DNA of 46,287 nt from Candidatus Nomurabacteria bacterium (GTDB lineage: Bacteria; Patescibacteriota; Minisyncoccia; Phycocordibacterales; UBA9973): NCBI GenBank assembly GCA_943350875.1, contig CALRAL010000002.1:132221-178507 (forward strand). Reading direction: 5' to 3'. The notes under the pieces are model-generated. The model saw nothing but the letters and a program-made list of their open reading frames with translations, was not told the DNA's origin and did not search any database. The position numbers and the translations under genes are program-made. Each line of letters begins with the position of its first letter. The stretch's first letter is position 1. Of the stretch, positions 27,783 to 36,724 are shown in pieces.

Positions 27783-28572
27783 AAAAGAAAAAAGGAAATC
27801 TATTTTCAATATTAGTATTTATGTTTTGGTTTTTTTAATTCTGATTTATTTTAGATCTAGTATTTTTAATTCTTTTTCTTATTTGAGCTCTGTGATTTTT
27901 AAACCAGTTTTAGTTTTTGGAAATAATATCAGTGATGAGTTAGCAGTATTTGGTTCATATTTAAAGTCTAAAAAATCTTTACTTTTAGAAAATGAAAATC
28001 TAAAGTCACAACTTCTAGAAAACAATGCTCAACTATCAAATTACAATTCTATTTTGGATGAAAATACAAAAATAAAAGAAATTTTAGGTAGGAAAAATGA
28101 AAAGATGAATTTGATTTTGTCTGCTATTTTAGCCAAGCCGAATCATTCTATTTACGATACTCTTTTGATCGATGTAGGGGCAAATAAAGACATAAAAACA
28201 GGGGATAGAGTCTTTGCCTTGGGTGATGTGCCTATTGGATATGTGGGGGAAGTTTATCCAAGTTCTTTAAAGGTAATTTTGTTTTCAAATCCGGGCGAAA
28301 AGATAGAAGGGATTATTTCGCAAAGTTTTACTGCTCTAGGTAAGGATGTTTCTGTAGAGTTAACAGGTCGAGGAGGGGGGAATTTTGAGATGATTTTGCC
28401 TCAAGGTTTTACTTTAGAAAAAGGTACAGATGTGGTTCTGCCTGGAATAAAGCCGTATGTCTTGGGTCAATTTAAAACTATTATTTCTGACCCTCGTGAT
28501 TCTTTCATCAAAGCCCTCTTTGTGAGTCCTGTAAACGTTCAAGAATTAAAGTTTGTGGAGGTGGAGAAATGA
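27763..28572 (+). CDS. mreC: Rod shape-determining protein MreC
   Basis: N-terminal TM, coiled coil, LIDVGANKDIKTGDRVFALGDVPIGYVGEV; overlaps mreB by 20 bp. Confidence 0.88.
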   Translation: MTYLLDKKEKRKSIFNISIYVLVFLILIYFRSSIFNSFSYLSSVIFKPVLVFGNNISDELAVFGSYLKSKKSLLLENENLKSQLLENNAQLSNYNSILDENTKIKEILGRKNEKMNLILSAILAKPNHSIYDTLLIDVGANKDIKTGDRVFALGDVPIGYVGEVYPSSLKVILFSNPGEKIEGIISQSFTALGKDVSVELTGRGGGNFEMILPQGFTLEKGTDVVLPGIKPYVLGQFKTIISDPRDSFIKALFVSPVNVQELKFVEVEK

Positions 28573-28610
28573 CGAGATACTGAGCGAAGCGAACGTATTG
28601 AAAAATAATA

Positions 28611-29966
28611 ATGCATTTTAAAATTGAGAAAAAATTAAAGGGTAGTTTGGGGAGGGTGGGAACATTAGAAACTCCACATGGGGTGATACATACTCCAGCC
28701 TTTGTGCCTGTGGGGACCAAGGCAAGTATTAAATCTCTCACTCCTGAACAAGTGGAAGGCCTCGGTGCAAAGGTAATACTCGGCAATACTTATCATCTAT
28801 ATTTACAGCCTGGAGATGAGACAGTAGCTAAAGGCGGAGGTATAGGAAAGTTTATGAATTGGAATGGTCCCACGATGACGGATTCTGGAGGATTTCAAGT
28901 TTTCTCACTTGGAGTTGCCTATGGCAAAGAACTTTCAAAAATCACAAAAATAACAGATCCGTTATTTATAATTCCAGAGCGCTTTGATGACAGTGATGCG
29001 CCAAGGCTAGCAAAGATAGGACAGGATGGGGTTTCTTTCAAATCACATTTAGATGGTTCAATACATTACATCACTCCAGAGAAATCAATACAGATTCAGC
29101 ACAATTTAGGTGCAGATATTATTTTTGCCTTTGATGAATGTACTAGTCCTGCGGAGGATGTGCAGTATCAAGAAGATGCGCTGGAGAGGACTCATAATTG
29201 GGCGAAGAGGAGTTTGGAAGAACATTTAAAGCTTACCTCATTAAAATTTTCTGCCCCTGCGCCCTTCGCCGATCCCGGCAAGGTCGCCGTGGGACCCTCG
29301 GGGACAAAAAATTCTAATGAGGTTCACTTTTCTCCCGCTCTCTTTGGCATCGTGCAAGGAGGTAGAGACGAAAGTTTGAGGAAAAAATCAGCAAAATTCA
29401 TTAGTAGTCTTGATTTTGATGGATTTGGTATTGGAGGTTCGTTTACTAAAGAAGACATGTCTTCAGCTGTAAAATGGGTGAATGAAATATTGCCGGAAGA
29501 AAAGCCAAGACATTTGCTCGGCATCGGTGAGCCAGAAGACCTTTTTATGGGTATAGAAAATGGCGTGGATTTATTTGATTGTGTACTCCCGACTCGTCTT
29601 GGTAGGAATGGTACGATATACACAAAGAATGGAAAAATAAGCATTAGTAATACAAAATTCCGTGAAGATTTTAGCCCCATTGAAGAAGACTGCGAATGTT
29701 ATACATGTGGCGGGAAAAGGTCTTTCCTTGAGGAGGAGCAGAGCGACGGGAAAGGAGAGACCTTGAGGAGCCAAAGAGGTTATACCAAAGCTTATGTTGC
29801 GCACCTTTTCCATGGCAAAGAAATGCTTGCAGGTACTTTGGCTTCGATTCATAATCTCTATTTTATTATGAACCTAGTGAAAAAAATTCGTCAATCAATT
29901 TTAGATGACAATTTCTTTGAATTCAAAGAGGAGTTCCTAAAAGGGTATTTAAGTCAAATTGCCTAG
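28611..29966 (+). CDS. tgt: Queuine/archaeosine tRNA-ribosyltransferase, enlarged (451 aa)
   Basis: MTDSGGFQVFSLG, ALFGIVQGG, GIGEPEDLFMGIENGVDLFDCVLPTRLGRNG, CECYTC zinc site. Confidence 0.93.
   Translation: MHFKIEKKLKGSLGRVGTLETPHGVIHTPAFVPVGTKASIKSLTPEQVEGLGAKVILGNTYHLYLQPGDETVAKGGGIGKFMNWNGPTMTDSGGFQVFSLGVAYGKELSKITKITDPLFIIPERFDDSDAPRLAKIGQDGVSFKSHLDGSIHYITPEKSIQIQHNLGADIIFAFDECTSPAEDVQYQEDALERTHNWAKRSLEEHLKLTSLKFSAPAPFADPGKVAVGPSGTKNSNEVHFSPALFGIVQGGRDESLRKKSAKFISSLDFDGFGIGGSFTKEDMSSAVKWVNEILPEEKPRHLLGIGEPEDLFMGIENGVDLFDCVLPTRLGRNGTIYTKNGKISISNTKFREDFSPIEEDCECYTCGGKRSFLEEEQSDGKGETLRSQRGYTKAYVAHLFHGKEMLAGTLASIHNLYFIMNLVKKIRQSILDDNFFEFKEEFLKGYLSQIA
29235..29323. repeat. In-frame palindromic insertion 1 in tgt
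   Basis: ACCTCATTAaAATTTT...AAAAATTcTAATGAGGT arms around a GC-rich core with an internal hairpin. Confidence 0.65.
29709..29772. repeat. In-frame palindromic insertion 2 in tgt
   Basis: GGCGGGAAAAGGTC...GACCTTGAGGAGCC; termini identical to the SMC element at 792-843. Confidence 0.75.
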
Positions 29967-30023
29967 GTGGCCTATGTGTGGTATTGCATTTTTTTGACAG
30001 ATTGCTATAATAGTTTTACTTTA

Positions 30024-31430
30024 ATGGACAAAAATAAAATTAAGAAACAGACGAAAAATTGGAAGAAATTCTGGAAACTTGGCGAGGATGAATTTAATAC
30101 TCAGTATTTTGACATCAATGCCAACGGTGAACTAGTGGTAAAAGAAGGATACTACCAGTACAACATAATGGACATAGTTAAAAAATATGGTACTACGACC
30201 GAAGTATTTTTTCCATTTATTTTAGAGAACAGAGTGCGAGATTTGATAGAACTTTTTAATGCTTACATTAAGATTTTAAATTACAAGGGTAGATTCTATT
30301 ACCATTATGTGATGAAATCTAATCAACATAGAGAATTTGTCTTACCAGCTATTGCGGAGGGGGCGCACATAGAAGTGTCTTCTGCTAATGAACTTTTTTT
30401 AGTAAAGAGAATGTTGGAGCAAGAGAAATTTAATCACAAAATAAGGGTGACTTGCAACGGACCAAAAACTGACCAATATATCAATTTGATCGAAGAACTT
30501 CGTGAAAAAGGCCTCATCATCATACCAATCATAGAAAACCGTGGAGAGTTGGAAAGATTAAAGAAATTCAAAGGAGAAGTGGGCGTACGTGTGAATTTGG
30601 ATTTAAAAGTGGATGCACATTGGGATAAGAAATATAATCATTTTGGTTTTGATGAAGAGGAATTAGTAAAAATTGGGAAGATAAGAAACCTTTCAATGCT
30701 ACACTATCATATCTCCACTCAGAATGAGAAGATTGAAGGTTTTGTGAAGCCACTCAAACGCGCTATAGAACTTTATGCTAAATTAAAAGAACAAAATCCT
30801 GCTTTGGACACTGTGAACTTTGGTGGTGGTATGGCTGTACCTTATGAAAAAAAGAAGAAAATGATTTCGGTCAAAAGTTTAGTCAACCAGATGATTAAAG
30901 TTGCCAAAAAAGAGAGTGATAAATTAGGAGTGAAGCATCCGAACTTGGTTTGTGAATGGGGGAGTTATTTTACAGCTCCATCACAAATTAGCCTCTTTAA
31001 GGTTTTAGAAGAAAAGGCTATTGGCAACAAGACTGATACTAAGTGGTATTTTATTGATGGGTCTTTCATTACAAACTTGACTGACACTTGGTCTGTTGTT
31101 CGTCATAAATGGCATTTTGCGGCAGCGAACCATTTGAATACTCGCAGATTACAAAAAGTCTGGCTTGCTGGTTCTACGTGTGATGCTGATGACAGATATA
31201 CAGCATCTGGGAACTATGTACTTTTGCCAAAAATTACTGAAGATAGTCCAGATTTGTACCTGGTAGTTTTTGATACTGGATCTTATCAATATACTTTAGG
31301 CAATAATCATTGTTTGCTTTCAAAACCAGCTCTCGTAGTATGTCAAAATGGGGAAGTGAAACTTTCACGCAAAAGGCAAACACCAGAAGAATTAGGAAAA
31401 ATATTTGGTTGGAATGGTGAACATAAATAG
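30024..31430 (+). CDS. PLP-dependent decarboxylase, biosynthetic arginine decarboxylase (SpeA)-like
   Basis: FYYHYVMKSNQHREFVLPAIAEGAHIEVSSANEL; HYHIST; NFGGGMAVPY; CEWGSYFTAPSQ. ATG 30024 follows a TTGCAT-16-TATAAT promoter. Confidence 0.8.
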   Translation: MDKNKIKKQTKNWKKFWKLGEDEFNTQYFDINANGELVVKEGYYQYNIMDIVKKYGTTTEVFFPFILENRVRDLIELFNAYIKILNYKGRFYYHYVMKSNQHREFVLPAIAEGAHIEVSSANELFLVKRMLEQEKFNHKIRVTCNGPKTDQYINLIEELREKGLIIIPIIENRGELERLKKFKGEVGVRVNLDLKVDAHWDKKYNHFGFDEEELVKIGKIRNLSMLHYHISTQNEKIEGFVKPLKRAIELYAKLKEQNPALDTVNFGGGMAVPYEKKKKMISVKSLVNQMIKVAKKESDKLGVKHPNLVCEWGSYFTAPSQISLFKVLEEKAIGNKTDTKWYFIDGSFITNLTDTWSVVRHKWHFAAANHLNTRRLQKVWLAGSTCDADDRYTASGNYVLLPKITEDSPDLYLVVFDTGSYQYTLGNNHCLLSKPALVVCQNGEVKLSRKRQTPEELGKIFGWNGEHK

Positions 31431-31433
31431 TTT

Positions 31434-31859
31434 ATGTCTAAAAAGAAGATAATATTTTTAATTATAGTTGTTGTCGGAGCATTTTTTTTGCTCTCTAGTA
31501 ATAATTTGCGTTATGTGAAAATAAATGGAGTCACTTTAAAAGTCAGTCTAGCTTTGACTGAGCGGGCACAAGAAAGAGGTCTTTCGGGGAGGGAGAGTTT
31601 AGAAGAAAATGAAGGGATGCTTTTTGTATTTTCACAACCAATTGCTAGGAACTTTTTCTGGATGAAAGAGATGAATTTCCCATTAGATATGATCTGGTTT
31701 GGAGCAGATAAAAAAGTAGTTTACATCAAGAAAAATGCCACTCCAGAATCATATCCAGAATCTTTTGGCCCCAATGAAGAGACGAAATATGTTCTGGAAG
31801 TAATTTCAGGCTTTTCTGATAAATATAATCTTAAAGAAGGAGATCTTTTAGAATTCTAA
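31434..31859 (+). CDS. DUF192 family protein
   Basis: LTERAQERGLSGRESLEENEGMLFVF...RNFFWMKEMNFPLDMIW. Confidence 0.88.
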   Translation: MSKKKIIFLIIVVVGAFFLLSSNNLRYVKINGVTLKVSLALTERAQERGLSGRESLEENEGMLFVFSQPIARNFFWMKEMNFPLDMIWFGADKKVVYIKKNATPESYPESFGPNEETKYVLEVISGFSDKYNLKEGDLLEF

Positions 31860-33338
31860 ATTAGAAGGTGTATCGTTTTTATTACTTTTGAAATGAGTGT
31901 GTACTTTTTTGCTAGTTAGTATCAAATGTAAGATAAGGAGGACTAATATTGCACCACCGATGAGCGTATTCGGCATGAAGCTTGAGCCCAAGATAGCATT
32001 TGCAGCTAATTGTAGAGTAGAAGGCTCGCTCGAGGTCGGTGCTTTTTCCTCCAGATTTTCTGGGATGACTATATCAGATTTTATCTGAATTGGTAAATCA
32101 AGTATTGTTTCTTTTTCTTTTACCAACCCAACTTTCTTTGTGGTGAATGATAATATTTTCCCTTTGACAGTGATGTGACCATTGTTAGTGACTGCGCGAA
32201 AATAATAAGTGGTGTTTTCTTTTAGGTTTGTCAGATTTTTAGAAAAGATAGAAGCTGTATTGTTTGCTTCCTTGCTTCCACGATCTGACCCTGTGAAAGT
32301 TTTTAAATCATTTATAGTACCATATTCAAACCAGACAGAAGTTGGTTGTCCTCTTCCATTTATAAAACCGTTTAGTACAGCATATTTACTATTTATATTT
32401 GTTGCATTTGAGGTGACGATTAATGGAGTAGGGTACTGTACTCCAGCATTATTCGTATTATTTGGGATAATCCTTCCACCTCCACCAGAATAACCTCCCC
32501 CACCGCCAGAACCGCTCCCTCCTCCAGAGCCACCACCACCTCCACCTCCGCCCCCTCCTCCACCACCGCTTATCACAGCCAGTGTTTGGAATTTCGCTTC
32601 TTTTGTGATACTTCCAGTTTTATTTCTAGCAGTAATTGAGTGGATATAGACAGTTCTTGGTTTTAATTTATCCACGCTAAAAGACACAGTGACAGGAGTA
32701 GTCCCATTACCGATGTTTTTAGTTTCAAAAAGTTCACCTATTATTTTATCGAAAATAACTGCCGTATCTAAACCATTTGGATTCACAGAGACATTTATCG
32801 TCGCATCTGTTGTGTGTACTACATATGTTATAGATACTATATCTGGGACAGGCAAGGGCTTGGTAGTAAATGTTATAGATTTACCATCTTCCCCGTTTAT
32901 ATTTTGAGCTTTTATAATTAGAGTATAAGTCGTATCTGGGGTCAGATTTTTCATTTCATATTTAACTTTCACAGGGTTTACATCAGCTCCTATGTCTTGA
33001 TTTGGGAAGGGCCCCAGATCTAAAGGCATCCTAAAACTCACGTTTGTTTTCTCACCGTTTGGGTTGACGGAAGCTTCCAAAGTTGCTTCGCGCATATCTG
33101 GAGTCACTACAGCAGAGACAATAGTTGGAGCTAGTTTTGGTTTTGTTTCAATATTAGAGTAATAAGTTCCTCCACCTCCACCACTTGTGGCTGGTGCAGG
33201 CGCATGCTCAGCACTTCCGCCCGGTGTTACTACGGGGGTAGGAGCAGCTTCCGCGCTACTACTAGCCATTGCTTGGGCAAAATTATCTGGAACAATAAGA
33301 ATAATAAATAAAGTTGTAACTAATATTATTTTTTTCAT
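31848..33338 (-). CDS. Secreted Fn3-like surface protein with polyglycine linker and C-terminal anchor
   Basis: Signal peptide, repeated Fn3-like blocks, GGGGGGGGGGGGSGGG tract, C-terminal TM plus basic tail. Confidence 0.75.
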   Translation of the reverse strand: MKKIILVTTLFIILIVPDNFAQAMASSSAEAAPTPVVTPGGSAEHAPAPATSGGGGGTYYSNIETKPKLAPTIVSAVVTPDMREATLEASVNPNGEKTNVSFRMPLDLGPFPNQDIGADVNPVKVKYEMKNLTPDTTYTLIIKAQNINGEDGKSITFTTKPLPVPDIVSITYVVHTTDATINVSVNPNGLDTAVIFDKIIGELFETKNIGNGTTPVTVSFSVDKLKPRTVYIHSITARNKTGSITKEAKFQTLAVISGGGGGGGGGGGGGSGGGSGSGGGGGYSGGGGRIIPNNTNNAGVQYPTPLIVTSNATNINSKYAVLNGFINGRGQPTSVWFEYGTINDLKTFTGSDRGSKEANNTASIFSKNLTNLKENTTYYFRAVTNNGHITVKGKILSFTTKKVGLVKEKETILDLPIQIKSDIVIPENLEEKAPTSSEPSTLQLAANAILGSSFMPNTLIGGAILVLLILHLILTSKKVHTHFKSNKNDTPSNLEF

Positions 33339-34033
33339 ATATTTTTTAATTTTCTGAATGTTAATACGATAAATAAAATTATTAAGATTAATATAGACCA
33401 GCCTATAAGGGTATTGGGCAGAAAGTCATTACCAAAAATAGCGTTTGCGCCTAGCTGTGTTCCATCTATTATTTTAGCTTGGTTTACTTTTTTATCTTCA
33501 GTTGGAGAGGTGCTAGAGCTTTCTTTTTTAATCGTTTTTGGAATCGTTGTATTTGGAGTTATTTTATCATTTAACTTTGGTAGTTCTCCATCAATATGTA
33601 CGATCATTACGTCATCAGTATTATTTAGAGTCGGATTTGTAGGTATAAATGCTTGCGCTAATGTTGTGGCAGATATGACATTACTCCTGACAGTATTTTC
33701 TCCGTTGTCTGAGACTGCTCGAAAATAATAAGTAGTGTTTGGATTTAAATTACTGACAGTTTGGAAAACATAGGATGCGTAATTTGCTCCATTTACTAAT
33801 GTATGTGGAGTTTCGTTGTAATTTATAAAATAATTAGAATTACTGTATTCAAACCAAGCTGTTGCACTTCTACCGTTTGGGTTTATTGAAGCATTTAAGC
33901 TTATTCCACTTACAATAGGGGTGGCAGACACGGAAATAATGCTCGGGAATGATGCCTGCGCTATATTACCACCCACAAAGAAGGTGCATAAAAAAGCCAT
34001 GGTTAATATTGAATTTTTTACCTTTTTAGTCAT
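33335..34033 (-). CDS. Paralogous secreted Fn3-like surface protein with C-terminal anchor
   Basis: Signal peptide, one Fn3-like block, C-terminus LGANAIFGNDFLPNTLIGWSILILIILFIVLTFRK resembling the neighbouring gene. Confidence 0.75.
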   Translation of the reverse strand: MTKKVKNSILTMAFLCTFFVGGNIAQASFPSIISVSATPIVSGISLNASINPNGRSATAWFEYSNSNYFINYNETPHTLVNGANYASYVFQTVSNLNPNTTYYFRAVSDNGENTVRSNVISATTLAQAFIPTNPTLNNTDDVMIVHIDGELPKLNDKITPNTTIPKTIKKESSSTSPTEDKKVNQAKIIDGTQLGANAIFGNDFLPNTLIGWSILILIILFIVLTFRKLKNI

Positions 34034-34070
34034 ATATTACAAGTATAGCATAATAGAGTCTAAAAGTCAA

Positions 34071-34122
34071 CCCCGTCGCTCGCGAGCCCCGTCATTCGCG
34101 AATGACAGGGCGAGCGACGGGG
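34071..34122. repeat. Nested palindrome upstream of rnpB
   Basis: CCCCGTCGCTCG...CGAGCGACGGGG enclosing GTCATTCGCGAATGAC. Confidence 0.85.
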
Positions 34123-34128
34123 CTAAGT

Positions 34129-34157
34129 TTGCTATTTTGAGCCCTTTGTTATATAAT
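34129..34157 (+). promoter_or_regulatory. Probable rnpB promoter
   Basis: TTGCTA-17-TATAAT. Confidence 0.65.
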
Positions 34158-34163
34158 GTATGG

Positions 34164-34468
34164 GTTCTTTATCGGATAGTTGCTCTCTGGCTTCGACTAG
34201 AGGGAGGAAAGTCCGAACACAGACTCCGACTTTGGTCGGAGAAGAGTAGCAGGTAACGCCTGCCGACAGTGATGTCGAGTTGCGAACAGTGACGAACCGA
34301 TTTAGTTCGGGTGAAACGGCTAAATACTTACTTCTGTGCAAGATCGTGCTCCGACGTATATCGGAGAGAATCGCTTGATCCGTCTGGTAACAGACGAGAC
34401 AGATAAATAACTATCGTCTTTTGCGAAAGCAAAAAATACAGAATTCGGCTTATAGATAGAGAACAAAA
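34164..34468 (+). ncRNA. rnpB: RNase P RNA (bacterial)
   Basis: Conserved GAGGGAGGAAAGTCCGAACACAG (5' core) and ACAGAATTCGGCTTATAGA (3' core), then a terminator. Ends approximate. Confidence 0.9.
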
Positions 34469-34473
34469 ATATG

Positions 34474-34502
34474 AAAAATCCTCCCCCAAAGGGAGGATTT
34501 TT
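34474..34502 (+). terminator. Intrinsic terminator of rnpB
   Basis: AAAAATCCTCCC-CCAAA-GGGAGGATTTTT. Confidence 0.85.
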
Positions 34503-34557
34503 CTGTCCATATTCATTTTCGCTTGCTTTTTTATTTGTTATATGCTATACTTCCTTT

Positions 34558-34640
34558 GTGAGTGTGTAAGGTAAGACTTATACATCAATCGTAAACAACA
34601 TAGGTGCCACAAAAACCTGCCGATGAGGCAGGTTTTTGTT
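34558..34640 (+). ncRNA. Candidate small RNA or attenuated leader (~80 nt)
   Basis: Promoter-like TTGCTT-17-TATACT at 34523-34551 and terminator AAAAACCTGC-CGATGA-GGCAGGTTTTT at 34611-34637, no ORF between. Confidence 0.5.
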
Positions 34641-34691
34641 TGACAAGAATTTTGTGATATAATTTTCTCAATGCTCTAAAGGCTGTCTTTT

Positions 34692-36662
34692 ATGATTTCA
34701 CAAAATCGAAAGTTATTTTTTTATAGTGTTTTTTTGTTGTTATTTTTAATACCAGGAAAATTTATTTTCTCTGTGGGTTTACCTTTACCTTTAGGATATG
34801 GAACTATCGATGGGACAAATGGTCAGGCTCTTACCCAAGATAATATAGAAGCTGACTTTTCTTGCGCTCAATGTGATGTCAAAGTTTATAATGATAAATT
34901 AACTGGTAGATTCTATCTTCCAGTAAACGGTGGTGGTTTTGTTGAACTTCATTCTTCAGATGATTCTTGGGGAGTTTTAAATGATGGTGAGGGTGTCTTA
35001 GATGGTATTGCTTACAGTACCACTTTGGGCCCAATTCTTTTTAGTTCTGATGTAAATCCGAATATAGCTGTTACCATTAATCCTACCAACGGAGAATTTA
35101 GTGGATATGCTTACAATGCTATTGTAGGTCCGATAAGGTTTGAATGTCCAGGTATGGCTTGCGTAAAGACTACTTGGCGCAAGATTGTCTTGCCTGTCCC
35201 AGTGAATGGTGCATGTGGTACAGCTGAGAAAACTTATCCAGCTTCTAGTACTAGCTATGGTACAGATACTTTTTGTACGTCTGGTGACAATCCTATACCA
35301 AATCCAACTTTTCCGACTTCTGATAATCCTTCAGCTTGGACTTGTGGAGGGCAGAATGGAGGTATTGCTGATTATTGTACAGCTCGATTGGAAGCTGTCA
35401 TTCATGAAAAAAATGAATGTGTAGCTTCATCCACTGAGTCTTGTAATAGTTCTCCAAATATTTGCGGTAAAATAAATTCTGGTAATAAAACTTGTAGCTC
35501 TTTAGGGCATTGGGGAGCTTGTACTGCAGTCACGCCTAGTGATGATCTGTGTACACTAGAACAAGTCGCTGTAGAACAAGAAAGATTGGCAGATTTACCT
35601 ATCCCACCAGAAAGTACTATTTCAGACTCAATCAAAACAGTTTTGCCAGATGAAGTCGCTTCCCAAATCATAGATGTTGTGAACCACCCTACCACTAACA
35701 CTGTTTCTACTTCTGTATCAGTGGTAGGTCTAGCTATCGGTTCCTCATCTTCTGCTACAGCTGTATTGTCTGTCGCTCCGACTGTGTCGAATTTCTTTGT
35801 CTTACCTATGCAACTTTGGAATTTACTCTTGAGCTTTTTAGGTATTAGAAAAAAGGGTAAGAAATGGGGAACTGTTTATGATTCCGTGACGATGCAACCC
35901 CTCGATCCTGTATATGTTGTTTTGAAAGATTTGCAAGGTAAAGAAATAGCGACTTCTATAACTGATCTAGATGGTCGTTATGGTTTTTCCGTCAAACCAG
36001 GAACTTATAAGATATCTGTAAATAAAGCGGATTATACTTTCCCTTCACAAAAGCTGGCTGGTCAGACCGAAGATGCTATTTACCATGATTTGTATTTCGG
36101 GGAGGATATAGTTGTGGGAGAAGAAGGAGGAGTGATAACAAAAAATATCCCAATGGACAGACTTAATTTTAACTGGAATGAATGGAAGAAGAATGAGCAA
36201 GGCCTTATGAAATTCTATAAATCTCGCGATAAATGGATTGCTAGGATTTCAAACTTCTTATTTATCTTTGGTTTCATGTTTACTCTTGGAAGCTTTGCAT
36301 TTAAACAAGTATTATTTAATTACATTATTCTAATTTTTTATATTTTTATTTCACTTGTCAGAAATATTAGTATTTTGAAAGTTAAAAAATCTGGTTCAGT
36401 TGTAGGGCTTGATGGCAACCCACTTTCTTTTGCTATTTTGAGATTTTATTCAGTAGCTATGCCGAACAATGAATTTGCCCATAGTATTAGTGATAAATTT
36501 GGACGTTTTTATAGACTTTTGCCAAATGGTGAATATATTGTGAAAATAGAGGAGAAAACAGGTGAAAACACTTACAGTATAGTCTTTACTTCAGGACCTA
36601 TCAAAGTGACGGAGGGTCTAATAAAGGATGACTTTAAGATTAATTTAGGGAAAAGTGGATAA
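34692..36662 (+). CDS. Secreted/membrane protein with two carboxypeptidase-regulatory-like (CnaB-type) domains
   Basis: Signal peptide; VYDSVTMQPLDPVYVVLKDLQGKEIATSITDLDGRYGFSVKPGTYKISV; TM pair; second GSVVGLDGNPLSFAILRF block. Confidence 0.7.
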   Translation: MISQNRKLFFYSVFLLLFLIPGKFIFSVGLPLPLGYGTIDGTNGQALTQDNIEADFSCAQCDVKVYNDKLTGRFYLPVNGGGFVELHSSDDSWGVLNDGEGVLDGIAYSTTLGPILFSSDVNPNIAVTINPTNGEFSGYAYNAIVGPIRFECPGMACVKTTWRKIVLPVPVNGACGTAEKTYPASSTSYGTDTFCTSGDNPIPNPTFPTSDNPSAWTCGGQNGGIADYCTARLEAVIHEKNECVASSTESCNSSPNICGKINSGNKTCSSLGHWGACTAVTPSDDLCTLEQVAVEQERLADLPIPPESTISDSIKTVLPDEVASQIIDVVNHPTTNTVSTSVSVVGLAIGSSSSATAVLSVAPTVSNFFVLPMQLWNLLLSFLGIRKKGKKWGTVYDSVTMQPLDPVYVVLKDLQGKEIATSITDLDGRYGFSVKPGTYKISVNKADYTFPSQKLAGQTEDAIYHDLYFGEDIVVGEEGGVITKNIPMDRLNFNWNEWKKNEQGLMKFYKSRDKWIARISNFLFIFGFMFTLGSFAFKQVLFNYIILIFYIFISLVRNISILKVKKSGSVVGLDGNPLSFAILRFYSVAMPNNEFAHSISDKFGRFYRLLPNGEYIVKIEEKTGENTYSIVFTSGPIKVTEGLIKDDFKINLGKSG

Positions 36663-36724
36663 CTTCGTATTGTTTATGTTATAATAAATAGAAGGTAATT
36701 AATTATTAGTTAACAATTAAATTT

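Noticed and set aside
31897-33728. Plus-strand ORFs opposite the Fn3 surface genes
   Set aside because: Antisense to genes with coherent signal peptide, repeats and anchor.
33921-34516. ORFs across rnpB (33921-34256, 34132-34341, 34328-34516)
   Set aside because: Overlap a recognisable RNase P RNA.
34640-34663. TTGACA...TATAAT promoter upstream of 34692
   Set aside because: Spacing is only 12 bp, too short for a paired -35/-10; an extended -10 alone is possible.
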